A stretch of 64,000 bases of DNA from SB11 sp943370295. GTDB taxonomy: Bacteria > Bacteroidota > Bacteroidia > UBA8524. The DNA is taken from NCBI GenBank assembly GCA_943370295.1, contig CALRQL020000002.1:372001-436000 (forward strand). The letters are read 5' to 3'. This document shows, piece after piece, positions 45,301-52,758 of the stretch (positions within the stretch are counted from its first letter, which is position 1; every line of letters starts with the position of its first letter). The translations under genes and the position numbers were made by a program. Under the pieces are notes generated by a model. That model was not told where the DNA came from and ran no database searches. It saw only the letters and a program-made list of their open reading frames with translations.

Positions 45301-46792
45301 TTTTGATAGTTAACACACAAGGGTCAGTGTTTTTGCTGGTAGCATCTACTGTAAATTGTATGTAGGCGTTTTGTATGATAGCACCTTGTGGAACGGCAAT
45401 ATTAGCAAAACGAATACCCACCATTTGCGGGTCGTTCCCGGCGCTTTCAGTACCCAATTCAAGGTCACTGCTACCACCGTCAAGGTCACCAACAGTCTTA
45501 GTTTGGTTAGCAGCCGCTAACCATTCTTCTTGGTCATCATCAGCTGAGGCCACTTTTGTTGTAAGAACGGTAGGCTCAATATAATCAACCACAAGCGTTG
45601 GAGCTCCGGGGTTATTGCCATCCGAAGATTCAACCTCACGAGTTCCGGTACCGGTAATATAAAATGCCATTGCGTAGTTACTGCTCCAGTTAGTGCGGTT
45701 CACAAGGGCCTGTACAAGATGTTTAAGGTTTGGAGTGCGTTGGTCAGCTGTTGCTGCGCCCACTGTGCCCCAAGTTGTTCCGCCAACAGTCCACATTACA
45801 GAATCAGCCGATTTTGGGCGACTTGTAATATCAAATTTAGTAGCAGGGTTATAGGTTACAGGGTTGTCGTTATTTTCAGCCTTAATAGTCAACACGCAGG
45901 GGTCGGTATTTTTGCTGGTAGCATCCACCGTAAACTGTATGTAAGCATTGGTAATAACTGCACCTTTTGGTATATTAATATTACCAAAACGCATGCCCAC
46001 CATTTGGGGGTCAGTACCGGCACTTTCATTGCCCAACTCAAGGTCGCTGCTGCCTGCATCTAAGTTACCGGCATTAGCACCATTAAGCCACTCCTCTAAA
46101 TCATCATCAGCAACTGTAATTTTTGACGATAAGGTTTTAGGTTCAATATAATTAACTACCAACGTAGCAGCACCGGGGTTGTTACCGTCTGCTGATTCAA
46201 CTTCACGGGTACCTGTACCGGTTATATAAAAGGCAACTGCATTACCGCTTGCCCAGGCATTATTATCAATAAGTGATTGCAACAAACCGTTAAGGTTTGG
46301 AGTGCGTTGGTCAGCAGTGGCGGCACCTACAGTACCCCACGATGCTCCACTAACATTCCATACCACCGATTGGCTTGATTTAGTACGGCTTGTAATATCA
46401 AACTTAACGGTAGGATTAAACGTAACAGGGTTAGCGTTATCTTCAGTTGTAATATTCAGTACACAAGGGTCGGTGTTCTTGCTGGTTGCATCCACCGTAA
46501 ATTGTATGTATGCACTGGTAATTAATGCGCCTTTAGGTATAGTAATGTTGGCAAAGCGCATGCCCACCATTTGGGGGTCGTTTAGGCCGCTTTCATTACC
46601 CAATTCAAGGTCGCTGCTGCCACCGTCAAGGTCACCAACAGTTTTGGTTTGGTTAGACCCCGCCAGCCATTCCTCTTGATCATCGTCAGCGTTAGTTATT
46701 TTAACGCTGAGCGTTTTTTGTGCTTGCAAAGCAGTAATCCCAAACAGGGAAAGTATGCTGAAAAGCAAGACTTTAACGTACAGTTTTTTCAT
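42374..46792 (-). CDS. PhoX-like phosphatase with three N-terminal repeat modules and T9SS sorting domain
   Basis: 1472 residues. Signal peptide about 1-24. Three tandem modules of about 190 residues follow (about 26-218, 219-407, 408-600), each with ADDDxEEW, SSDLELG, VGMRFxNIxIPKGA and FYITGTGTREVES. Residues about 625-800 form a beta-rich domain (DTLEMNVLADDGFVIYINGT). A PhoX/DUF839-like region spans about 810-1205, with VTPWGTVITSEET and GVSMLDIRFD. Then come a PKD-like domain (about 1220-1290), an Ig-like domain and a type A sorting domain (VYPNPVSTELTIKS, LTNGVYILRL, ending LQFIKN). It is probably a surface metal-dependent phosphatase; catalytic residues were not verified individually. 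Confidence 0.8.
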   Translation of the reverse strand: MKKLYVKVLLFSILSLFGITALQAQKTLSVKITNADDDQEEWLAGSNQTKTVGDLDGGSSDLELGNESGLNDPQMVGMRFANITIPKGALITSAYIQFTVDATSKNTDPCVLNITTEDNANPVTFNPTVKFDITSRTKSSQSVVWNVSGASWGTVGAATADQRTPNLNGLLQSLIDNNAWASGNAVAFYITGTGTREVESADGNNPGAATLVVNYIEPKTLSSKITVADDDLEEWLNGANAGNLDAGSSDLELGNESAGTDPQMVGMRFGNINIPKGAVITNAYIQFTVDATSKNTDPCVLTIKAENNDNPVTYNPATKFDITSRPKSADSVMWTVGGTTWGTVGAATADQRTPNLKHLVQALVNRTNWSSNYAMAFYITGTGTREVESSDGNNPGAPTLVVDYIEPTVLTTKVASADDDQEEWLAAANQTKTVGDLDGGSSDLELGTESAGNDPQMVGIRFANIAVPQGAIIQNAYIQFTVDATSKNTDPCVLTIKTENNDNPVTFNPATKFDITNRAKGADSVQWTVSGASWGTVGAATADQRTPNLKNLVQALVNRGGWNSGNAMSFYITGTGTREVESADGNNPGAASLVIEYLGGNGGPSGPKPKIPVTNFPIAKKSNWSYHDSGYIPANNWTAEAYKGDTLWNFGPAVLGYGETVLGTTLKFGPNSNNKYTTAYFRKPFNVTSVAALADTLEMNVLADDGFVIYINGTEVFRRAMPTGAIDFTTKANKRSEGAMESVFYLKDIPKTLLKNGVNIIAAEVHQYDSVSSDLTFDLELNNRTNVGNAPALACTGSGDTHISCFTSLLPTDQTDTVGIPASHAFQAIFSQGETYKNQAGTVPGNFDFTGYVPKNGSSTNGWLSVNHETNPGGVSMLDIRFDCNNGKWIVDSSRAVDFTGELVKTERNCSGGVTPWGTVITSEETMAAGDANNDGYEDVGWNVEIDPATKRVKEYGNGKREKLWAVGRVSHENVVVANDSMTLYYGEDDGSSNVFKFIADQKTNLSSGKLYVLKLNSGLVSNEPTSTVGTWVLVPNTTQADRNNTKALGASLGGTMFNGIEDVEISPLDGKIYFTAKGNSRTYRFTDNGTTVSNFETFVGGKNYRINTGSEIISEPWGTGNDNLTFDDRGNLWVLQDGSRNHVWMIRPNHTQASPKVELFMITPVGSEPTGMTFSPDYRYMFISIQSPANNALSQTDVTGASVKFNVSKTIVVARKETFVSGTANANFTIGGNTSQCLKGNSFNLTESVSGGTNLWKFGNGKTSTVANPTQSYTAAGNYNISLTKTTANGCSDVVSKPVTVLSTPVVPSITGPSVAQRGSTQNYSVANNAGSTYNWTVDNGTQVSGGNSNAISVTWGNQAIGDLKVVEVGSSTCQSDTAKWRVGLQNVGINDISAIDGLQVYPNPVSTELTIKSTNELAYEVVDINGRVVLSGTKPATVNYLVNVDGLTNGVYILRLNDAGTLVNLQFIKN
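44990..46720 (-). repeat. Three tandem copies of a ~570-bp coding module
   Basis: The stretch encoding VGAATADQRTPNL and GTGTREVES recurs three times at about 560-580 base spacing within the PhoX-like gene. The protein copies are highly alike, indicating internal duplication. Confidence 0.8.
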
Positions 46793-47024
46793 TTTTTTTA
46801 GAATAGATTTCTTCGTCCAAAATTGCTTGTACGTTTTATATCAAATGTTTGCAAATGGTTACTAAAAGGTTGGCTGATAATTATTAAATAGCTAACACAA
46901 TATTTGCAAAACGTTATTAACCTTTAGGAAATATTAGTTGGTTTAGATAGGCAGCATCAAATTAAAAGTGTCGCGGCTTGCTTGGTTAAGTTTTTTATGT
47001 AAATTAGATAACCTTAATGCCCCT

Positions 47025-47981
47025 ATGCCAATAAACTGTACTACAGCAAACATCCGTTGTTATGGTGGTTATCTGTCTTTTTTCGGTTTGTTATCGCTTT
47101 TTAGCAATAAACAGCTACAATTACTTTTAATGATGATACTGGTAAATGCCTTTGCACAAGCCCAGCGCAGCAACGCTGCCGATGGTTTTGAACTTGTACT
47201 GGGGATAGGAGGGTCCTACTTTTCTGGTGACTTAGGTGCCGATGGACCCACCGATATTAATAGCAACACAACAGGATTGGCAGCCCAAGCGGGATTGCGG
47301 TATTACATTACCAATAGAGTGGCCGTAAGGGGAACTTTTGCCTTTGCGCAGGTTAAAGGTGTTGATTCATTATCATCCAAACAATACCGCAAGCAACGCA
47401 ACCTCGATTTTAAGTCAAATGTGTTTGGTTTTGCGGCTACACTTGAGTACTCGTTGCTTAATTGGAATTTTAAAAACGGACGCACAGCACAAAAGAAATT
47501 TATTACCAAAAGACATAACTTGTATGTTTTTGCGGGGGTTTCAATAATGGCTTTCCGTCCCTATGGAAGTTTAAACGGGCAATGGTACTCATTACCCGAG
47601 CTTTCAACAGCAGGGCAGGGGCTTCCCGGAGGGCCTTCGGAGTATAAACTGAACACGTTAGCCATTCCCATTGGTGCGGGGTATAAATACTTACTGGGAC
47701 GAGGCATATCTTTAGGTGCAGAACTGGTGTTTAATAAAACCTTTACCGATGATATAGACGATGTGAGCGCACCCTATTATAACAATACTACGCTTAGGCA
47801 GCTTGAGGGTGATATAGCTGCTGAGATAGCTGATAAAAACCGTTTTTCAGGAGGAGCAAAACGCCCCGCTGGTGAGCCGCGCGGAAATCCATCATCAACC
47901 GATAACTTCTCGGTGTTTTATCTTACACTTAATATAAAATTGCAAGGCGGTAAACGTGGCGATGCTTGTTATGCCTTTTAA
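47025..47981 (+). CDS. DUF6089-type outer membrane beta-barrel protein, copy 4
   Basis: About 318 residues from the ATG at 47025; the start is uncertain. A TTG at 47088 would give a tidier signal peptide (LSLFSNKQLQLLLMMILVNAFAQ), and an in-frame GTG exists at 46968. The mature part shares GSYFSGDLGADG, KQRNLDFKS and FTDDIDDVSAPY with the three tandem copies at 17.7-20.3 kb, and is a probable small outer-membrane barrel. It is divergent from the PhoX-like gene and lacks the uppS/bamA context. Function unknown. Confidence 0.75.
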   Translation: MPINCTTANIRCYGGYLSFFGLLSLFSNKQLQLLLMMILVNAFAQAQRSNAADGFELVLGIGGSYFSGDLGADGPTDINSNTTGLAAQAGLRYYITNRVAVRGTFAFAQVKGVDSLSSKQYRKQRNLDFKSNVFGFAATLEYSLLNWNFKNGRTAQKKFITKRHNLYVFAGVSIMAFRPYGSLNGQWYSLPELSTAGQGLPGGPSEYKLNTLAIPIGAGYKYLLGRGISLGAELVFNKTFTDDIDDVSAPYYNNTTLRQLEGDIAAEIADKNRFSGGAKRPAGEPRGNPSSTDNFSVFYLTLNIKLQGGKRGDACYAF

Positions 47982-48010
47982 AAAGGTGAGCACTTTGCAT
48001 AGCTGCGTTA

Positions 48011-48018
48011 TACATTTG
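48011..48018 (+). promoter_or_regulatory. Promoter -7 box TACATTTG of the GNAT gene
   Basis: Matches TAnnTTTG and ends only 4 bases before the ATG at 48023. If used, the mRNA would start at or within a few bases of the start codon (leaderless). Confidence 0.5.
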
Positions 48019-48022
48019 CAGT

Positions 48023-48463
48023 ATGAAAGATTTAGGAAACGGATATTTTCTTTCAGAAGATAAAAGTCTGCTGCAACACACTGTAATACATGAGTTTTTG
48101 AGCAAGCATTCGTATTGGGCCAAAAACATCCCCATGCAGGTAGTAGAAAAATCAATCATCGGTTCGGATTGCGTAGGGGTTTACCATGAAGGCAAGCAAG
48201 TAGGGTTTGCGCGGTTTATTACCGATTACGCCACCTTTGCTTACTTGGCTGATGTTTTTGTATTACCAGCCCACAGGGGCAAGGGTTTATCAAAAGCCAT
48301 GGTAGCTCACTTCATTTCAAACGAGTATGCAAGCGGTTTGCGCAACATTATGCTGGGAACTCAAGATGCCCATACCCTATACGAACAGTTTGGGTTTACC
48401 ATCGTAAAAGACCCCAAAAGGTATATGTCTATCTTTCGTATGAATATTTACGAAAAGGGATAA
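48023..48463 (+). CDS. GNAT family N-acetyltransferase
   Basis: 146 residues. The acetyl-CoA pyrophosphate loop is VFVLPAHRGKGLSKAMV (about 76-92, R-x-x-G-x-G type), preceded by the strand VGFARFITDYATFAYLAD and followed by MLGTQDAHTLYEQFGF. It is cytosolic and single-domain. The acceptor amine is unknown. It stands alone, with its own promoter box immediately upstream. Confidence 0.87.
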   Translation: MKDLGNGYFLSEDKSLLQHTVIHEFLSKHSYWAKNIPMQVVEKSIIGSDCVGVYHEGKQVGFARFITDYATFAYLADVFVLPAHRGKGLSKAMVAHFISNEYASGLRNIMLGTQDAHTLYEQFGFTIVKDPKRYMSIFRMNIYEKG

Positions 48464-48646
48464 GTTGCTATCAAGGTTCTTCGGCAAAAGCCTTTAACAA
48501 TTACAAGTTTTACAAGGAGTTGATTGATAGTTTTTTGTGTTGAATGTAGGATAAAGCCAACGATTAATTTTATACTGTATTTAAAAAACAGCGAGGTTCT
48601 CTTTTACTCCAAACAACAAAATCCTTCATACAACGGTCATAAATCA

Positions 48647-48654
48647 TAAATTTG
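48647..48654 (+). promoter_or_regulatory. Promoter -7 box TAAATTTG
   Basis: Matches TAnnTTTG, 5 bases before the ATG at 48660. The rest of the 196-bp spacer (48464-48659) shows no clear terminator or gene. Confidence 0.4.
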
Positions 48655-48659
48655 TTATT

Positions 48660-50516
48660 ATGATGAATAGGTTAATAAAATACATAGCCTTTTTTGGTTG
48701 TATAGCTCCTTTAGTGGTTAATGCCCAACAAAATGTAATAACTCCGCAAACCGGCAGCGTAAAATTAATAGGTACCGTTAGGTTTGAAGAGGTTGAGAAA
48801 AGCTTTAGCCCCAGTGTGCTTACTATTGCTGAAATGCCAAAGCCGGGCAGCGATTTTAACTACCGCAAAGAAGTGGTAAACCGTCTTCGCCTTGAACATA
48901 AAAACACAAAACAGCCCATTATACACAAAGCCGGGATTGCTGTAAACCCCACTGTTGCTTTTACTTCACTTGGTAACTCACCCAACGGCACACCCAACGA
49001 TAACGATATTGCCATTAGCAACGACGGCAAGATTGTGAGCGTAATGAACAGCAATATGCGGGTGTTTAGCGAAACAGGACAGATACTTAAAAACTTCACC
49101 CTCCGCATATTAGGTAGTATCCCCTTGGCGCAAAGTGCCGCGTTTGACCCACGGGTAGTGTACGACCCTGATGCCGACCGTTTTATTATTGTTTTTTTGA
49201 ACGATAGGGATGCCGATAGCAAAACATACGTGTGTGTTTCAAAAACTAACGACCCTACCGGCGAATGGTATGCCTATGCCTTGCCCGGAGCTAACTTGTT
49301 TCAAAACGATACATGGTCTGATTACCCCATTATTAGTATTACCAAAGAAGATTTATTCATCACCCTTAATATGCTTAAAAACAACGGGGGATGGCGCGAT
49401 GGCTTTATTGAGTCGATGATTTGGCAGGTAAACAAAAACAGCGGTTACAATGGCGATACTGCATTGAAATACAACAAATGGAACGGTATTAAATACGGCA
49501 ACCGGAATGTGTGGAGTATTTGTCCTGCACAAGGCGGTTTGTCTCCCGCAGGTCCTAATGCCTATTTCTTATCTGTTCGCCCTACCGATTTTCAAAACGA
49601 TAGTATCTTTTTACACGAAATAACCAATACCCTTAATTCGGGCACGGCTACCCTAAGCACTCGTTTGGTAAAAGCCAGCAGGAGTTACGGTTTCCCTCCC
49701 AATGCACCGCAACCCGGCGGCCAGCAATGGCTATCCACCAATGATGGTCGTATTCTTACTGCCATGGTGCAAAACGGCATTATACAATTTGCAGGAAACT
49801 GTGTAGACACTAACTACTACACTGCGGGTATTTTTCACGGGTATATGAACGTAAATGCAAACACTGCTACCCTAAACATTATCAGTGCCGACTCTGTAGA
49901 TTACGGTTATCCCGATATTGCGTATGCAGGCAACGGCGAATCGTGGGATAATAGTGCCATGCTAACCTTCTCAAAAGTGTCTAAAAACTACAATGCGGGC
50001 ACCGTGGCTATGTATGTAAACAGAGATTTTCAATACTCTGATGTGATTGATGTGAAACAAGGCACAGGTGTAATTAACGTACTTACCGATACTCTTGAAC
50101 GTTGGGGAGATTATACAGGTATTCAACGCAAATACAACGAGCCGCGCACATTTTGGTTAGCGGGCAGCCTTGCTCAATCGCCCAGCCATATTACTGTTCT
50201 TGGTAAAATTACCAACCCCGACCCTGCACTATCTACCCCCGAAGCTTCACAGTCGAAATTTGATATGACCATTTACCCCAATCCTGCAATTGAGTGGTTT
50301 AATGTAGAATTTGATTTACCTCAGTCGGCCCAATTGGTATTCAACCTATATGACGTTAACGGTAAACTGGTATCAAAATTGGTGGAAGTAAAGGTAAAGG
50401 CCGGTACCAACAAGTTCACATTTAATACATTACCCCTTCAAAGCGGTGTGTATTATCTGAGTATTGAAAACGGTGCTGCCATCATCAAAAATGAGAAAGT
50501 TATTATTAGCCGTTAG
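48660..50516 (+). CDS. Secreted propeller-like protein with T9SS type A sorting domain
   Basis: 618 residues. Signal peptide about 1-22 (IAFFGCIAPLVVNAQ). The central region (about 90-520) contains repeated beta-rich segments with D-x-D turns, such as GTPNDNDIAISNDGKIVS, FDPRVVYDPDADRFIIVFL and NDTWSDYPIISITKEDLFIT, in keeping with a beta-propeller. The C-terminal 85 residues carry IYPNPAIEWFNVEF, LYDVNGKLV, LQSGVYYLSI and end KVIISR, a type A sorting domain. It is probably surface-exposed; ligand or substrate unknown. Its 3' end overlaps a small lipoprotein gene by 26 bases. Confidence 0.8.
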   Translation: MMNRLIKYIAFFGCIAPLVVNAQQNVITPQTGSVKLIGTVRFEEVEKSFSPSVLTIAEMPKPGSDFNYRKEVVNRLRLEHKNTKQPIIHKAGIAVNPTVAFTSLGNSPNGTPNDNDIAISNDGKIVSVMNSNMRVFSETGQILKNFTLRILGSIPLAQSAAFDPRVVYDPDADRFIIVFLNDRDADSKTYVCVSKTNDPTGEWYAYALPGANLFQNDTWSDYPIISITKEDLFITLNMLKNNGGWRDGFIESMIWQVNKNSGYNGDTALKYNKWNGIKYGNRNVWSICPAQGGLSPAGPNAYFLSVRPTDFQNDSIFLHEITNTLNSGTATLSTRLVKASRSYGFPPNAPQPGGQQWLSTNDGRILTAMVQNGIIQFAGNCVDTNYYTAGIFHGYMNVNANTATLNIISADSVDYGYPDIAYAGNGESWDNSAMLTFSKVSKNYNAGTVAMYVNRDFQYSDVIDVKQGTGVINVLTDTLERWGDYTGIQRKYNEPRTFWLAGSLAQSPSHITVLGKITNPDPALSTPEASQSKFDMTIYPNPAIEWFNVEFDLPQSAQLVFNLYDVNGKLVSKLVEVKVKAGTNKFTFNTLPLQSGVYYLSIENGAAIIKNEKVIISR

Positions 50517-50679
50517 CATATTTGTGCTTATTGCAGGCTGCAAAACAAAACAGGAAACTGCGCAGCCTGAGCCCGCAAGCGATAGCTTGTGGCAAGCACC
50601 TTTGCCGGGTGTTGACGATAGGGACAAGTATGATAGTCTGAAACAAGAATTAGACAAACGACGCAAAAACAAACAATAA
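50491..50679 (+). CDS. Small lipoprotein
   Basis: About 62 residues from the ATG at 50491 (MRKLLLAVSIFVLIAGC). The lipobox LIAGC puts the lipidated Cys at residue 17, giving a mature protein of about 46 charged, Pro/Lys-rich residues ending DKRRKNKQ. It overlaps the 3' end of the T9SS gene by 26 bases and is followed 1 base later by the dprA start. An upstream in-frame start at 50464 would bury the lipobox. Function unknown. Confidence 0.7.
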   Translation: MRKLLLAVSIFVLIAGCKTKQETAQPEPASDSLWQAPLPGVDDRDKYDSLKQELDKRRKNKQ

Positions 50680-50680
50680 C

Positions 50681-51778
50681 TTGCCCCCTGATATTCTGTA
50701 CAAAATTGCCCTTACATTAATACCTAATGTGGGCAATGTTTTGGCCAAAAGCCTGTTGGCTTACTGCGGTAGCGCAAAAGCCGTGTTTAATCAATCCAAA
50801 GCAAAATTGCTTAAGGTACCGGGAATTGGTCCGCAGGTGGCTGAGAGTATTTTAACGTTTTCAGCCTTTGACCGTGCCCAAACCGAACTTGACTTTATTG
50901 AAAAACACGGCATTACTCCGTTATTCTTTAGCGATACCGGCTATCCGGAAAAACTAAAACACATTGCCGATGCACCCATGATGGTGTACACATTAGGTGC
51001 TGTAAATTTGCAATCAAACAGAATGTTAGGTGTAGTTGGTACAAGAAAAGCCAGCGATGAGGCCAAAGAGTTTTGTACCCGATTAATTGCCGAGCTGAAA
51101 CCCTATAACTGTACCATTGTTAGCGGGCTTGCTTACGGAATTGACATTACCGCCCACAAAGCTGCTATAGATAATCAAATGCCAACCATTGCAGTGCTTG
51201 CGCACGGATTGGATAGGTTGTATCCCGCCTCACATAAAAACACCGCAAAGCGGATGCTTGAAAACGGTGGTTTGCTTACCGAGTACACTACCGGAACTAA
51301 CCCCGACAGAGAAAATTTCCCTACCCGAAACCGCATTGCCGCAGGCTTGTGTGATGCGGTGGTGGTAATAGAAACGGATGTGAAAGGAGGCTCAATGATT
51401 ACGGCTGAAATTGCCTTTGGCTATAACCGTGATGTGTTTGCAGTGCCCACTTCTCCGGCAAATCCAAACAAGGGTTGTAACCATTTGATTAAAACCAATA
51501 AAGCCGCATTGATTGAATGTGCTGAAGATATTGCCCAAATGATGGGCTGGGAAGCTAATACTACAAAGCAACAGGCTCCCCAAGTGCAGTTATTGTTTGA
51601 ACTATCAAACGACGAACAAAAAGTGGTTGAAATATTAAGGAACAATAACGGCGCGGGTATGGATGATATTGGCTATGCTGCCAACCTCACAATAAACCAA
51701 ACTGCAATGGTATTGCTTGAGCTTGAATTGAAAAACGTGGTGAAGAGTTTGCCCGGGAAAATGTACAAGCTTCGCTAA
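50681..51778 (+). CDS. dprA: DNA-processing protein DprA
   Basis: 365 residues from a TTG start at 50681. It has an N-terminal helix-hairpin-helix/SAM-like part (about 1-65; KLLKVPGIGPQVAESIL). The Rossmann-fold DprA core (about 75-290) has GVVGTRKAS, VSGLAYGIDITAHKAAI and FPTRNRIAAGLCDAVVVIE. A C-terminal winged helix (about 305-365) has VEILRNNNGAGMDDIGYAAN. DprA loads RecA onto incoming single-stranded DNA during natural transformation; no other competence genes are in the window. It directly follows the small lipoprotein gene. Confidence 0.92.
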   Translation: MPPDILYKIALTLIPNVGNVLAKSLLAYCGSAKAVFNQSKAKLLKVPGIGPQVAESILTFSAFDRAQTELDFIEKHGITPLFFSDTGYPEKLKHIADAPMMVYTLGAVNLQSNRMLGVVGTRKASDEAKEFCTRLIAELKPYNCTIVSGLAYGIDITAHKAAIDNQMPTIAVLAHGLDRLYPASHKNTAKRMLENGGLLTEYTTGTNPDRENFPTRNRIAAGLCDAVVVIETDVKGGSMITAEIAFGYNRDVFAVPTSPANPNKGCNHLIKTNKAALIECAEDIAQMMGWEANTTKQQAPQVQLLFELSNDEQKVVEILRNNNGAGMDDIGYAANLTINQTAMVLLELELKNVVKSLPGKMYKLR

Positions 51779-51782
51779 TCAA

Positions 51783-52526
51783 TTACCTTCTCAAAAAACC
51801 CATCGAAAGGTATTTGATAGAGATGGTAGCCAAATTGCTGATGGCTTCTACAGAAATAGTAGGGATTGATATCTTGATACCTGAAAGCAATTCAGGAGTC
51901 TCTTTCTTAACCTCTGCCAAGGCAAGGGCTGAAGAAACTTGTGTTTTAGCAACATCAGGAGTTACGCTGGCAGTTGCAGGAGCAGTTTTTTCAGGAGTTG
52001 CAGGTTGTTGAGCAGGTGTAGTAGTTACAGATGCTACAACAGGTTGTTGCTTTTCGGCGGGAACTTTCTTTTTAAGTGTGGGAGCAGGAGTTGACGCTAT
52101 TTTTACAGGGTTTTTGGCAGCATCTTGTTTTGCCTTTACAGAGGCCATCATAATGGCATCAGCAATACCGATAACTTCTATAGAAACCTGTGGAGTAATC
52201 TCATCAAACAAACTGATTTCAGTTGCAGCAGCGTTAGAAACATCTATAACCCTTGAGTTACGGAAGTTGAAACGGTCGTTGATACGAACTGTTACTGATT
52301 TGTTGTTTTTAAGATTGGTAACCTTTACTAAGGTATTAAAGGGTAATGATGAGTGACAAGCAGTGAATTCTGTTGAGATGTACAATTCACCACTGGCAGT
52401 ATTGCTGCCTTCCATTGCAAGCGGATAAGTGCTGGCAAAGCCTTTAGTAACGCTTTGCGCAAAACCTGCCGATACCGAAATGAAAAAAAGTGCCGTAGCT
52501 ATAGCACCCCTCAAAAACCTCATCAT
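51783..52526 (-). CDS. RlpA-like double-psi beta-barrel protein
   Basis: 247 residues. Signal peptide about 1-23 (ATALFFISVSAGFAQ). The RlpA-like double-psi beta-barrel spans about 26-120, with GFASTY, TASGELY, ACHSSLPFNTLVKVTNLKNN and VRINDRFNFRNSRVIDVS; the His and Asp positions used by RlpA lytic transglycosylases are present. An Ala/Pro/Thr-rich linker (about 140-200) follows, with no SPOR domain; the C-terminus (about 210-240) is an amphipathic stretch. It could cleave glycan strands or only bind them. It is convergent with dprA. Confidence 0.75.
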   Translation of the reverse strand: MMRFLRGAIATALFFISVSAGFAQSVTKGFASTYPLAMEGSNTASGELYISTEFTACHSSLPFNTLVKVTNLKNNKSVTVRINDRFNFRNSRVIDVSNAAATEISLFDEITPQVSIEVIGIADAIMMASVKAKQDAAKNPVKIASTPAPTLKKKVPAEKQQPVVASVTTTPAQQPATPEKTAPATASVTPDVAKTQVSSALALAEVKKETPELLSGIKISIPTISVEAISNLATISIKYLSMGFLRR

Positions 52527-52745
52527 TAATTATAGAACTTAAGTGTTTATTTTTAAAACTTCACAAGTATATCAAAAAGTTTATTAAATGCAAAACAAAA
52601 AATTAAAAAAAGTGTATTTGTGTCTCTAAAACTTAAAACATTTAACTTGTTTTTAATACAACGTGTGAAGCACAAAATAAATTATTAACAAATATGCATG
52701 AATTACTGTGGACATTATATTGTGCCGCCTACGGTTGCCGCAATT

Positions 52746-52753
52746 TATTTTTG
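52746..52753 (+). promoter_or_regulatory. Promoter -7 box TATTTTTG
   Basis: Matches TAnnTTTG, 5 bases before the ATG at 52759. It lies inside the longest open frame (ATG at 52708) and so supports the later start. Confidence 0.45.
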
Positions 52754-52758
52754 CAGCG

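Noticed and set aside
43005..46679. Several plus-strand open frames across the PhoX-like gene
   Set aside because: They mirror the threefold repeat on the opposite strand, show no family features, and lie under a well-supported long gene.
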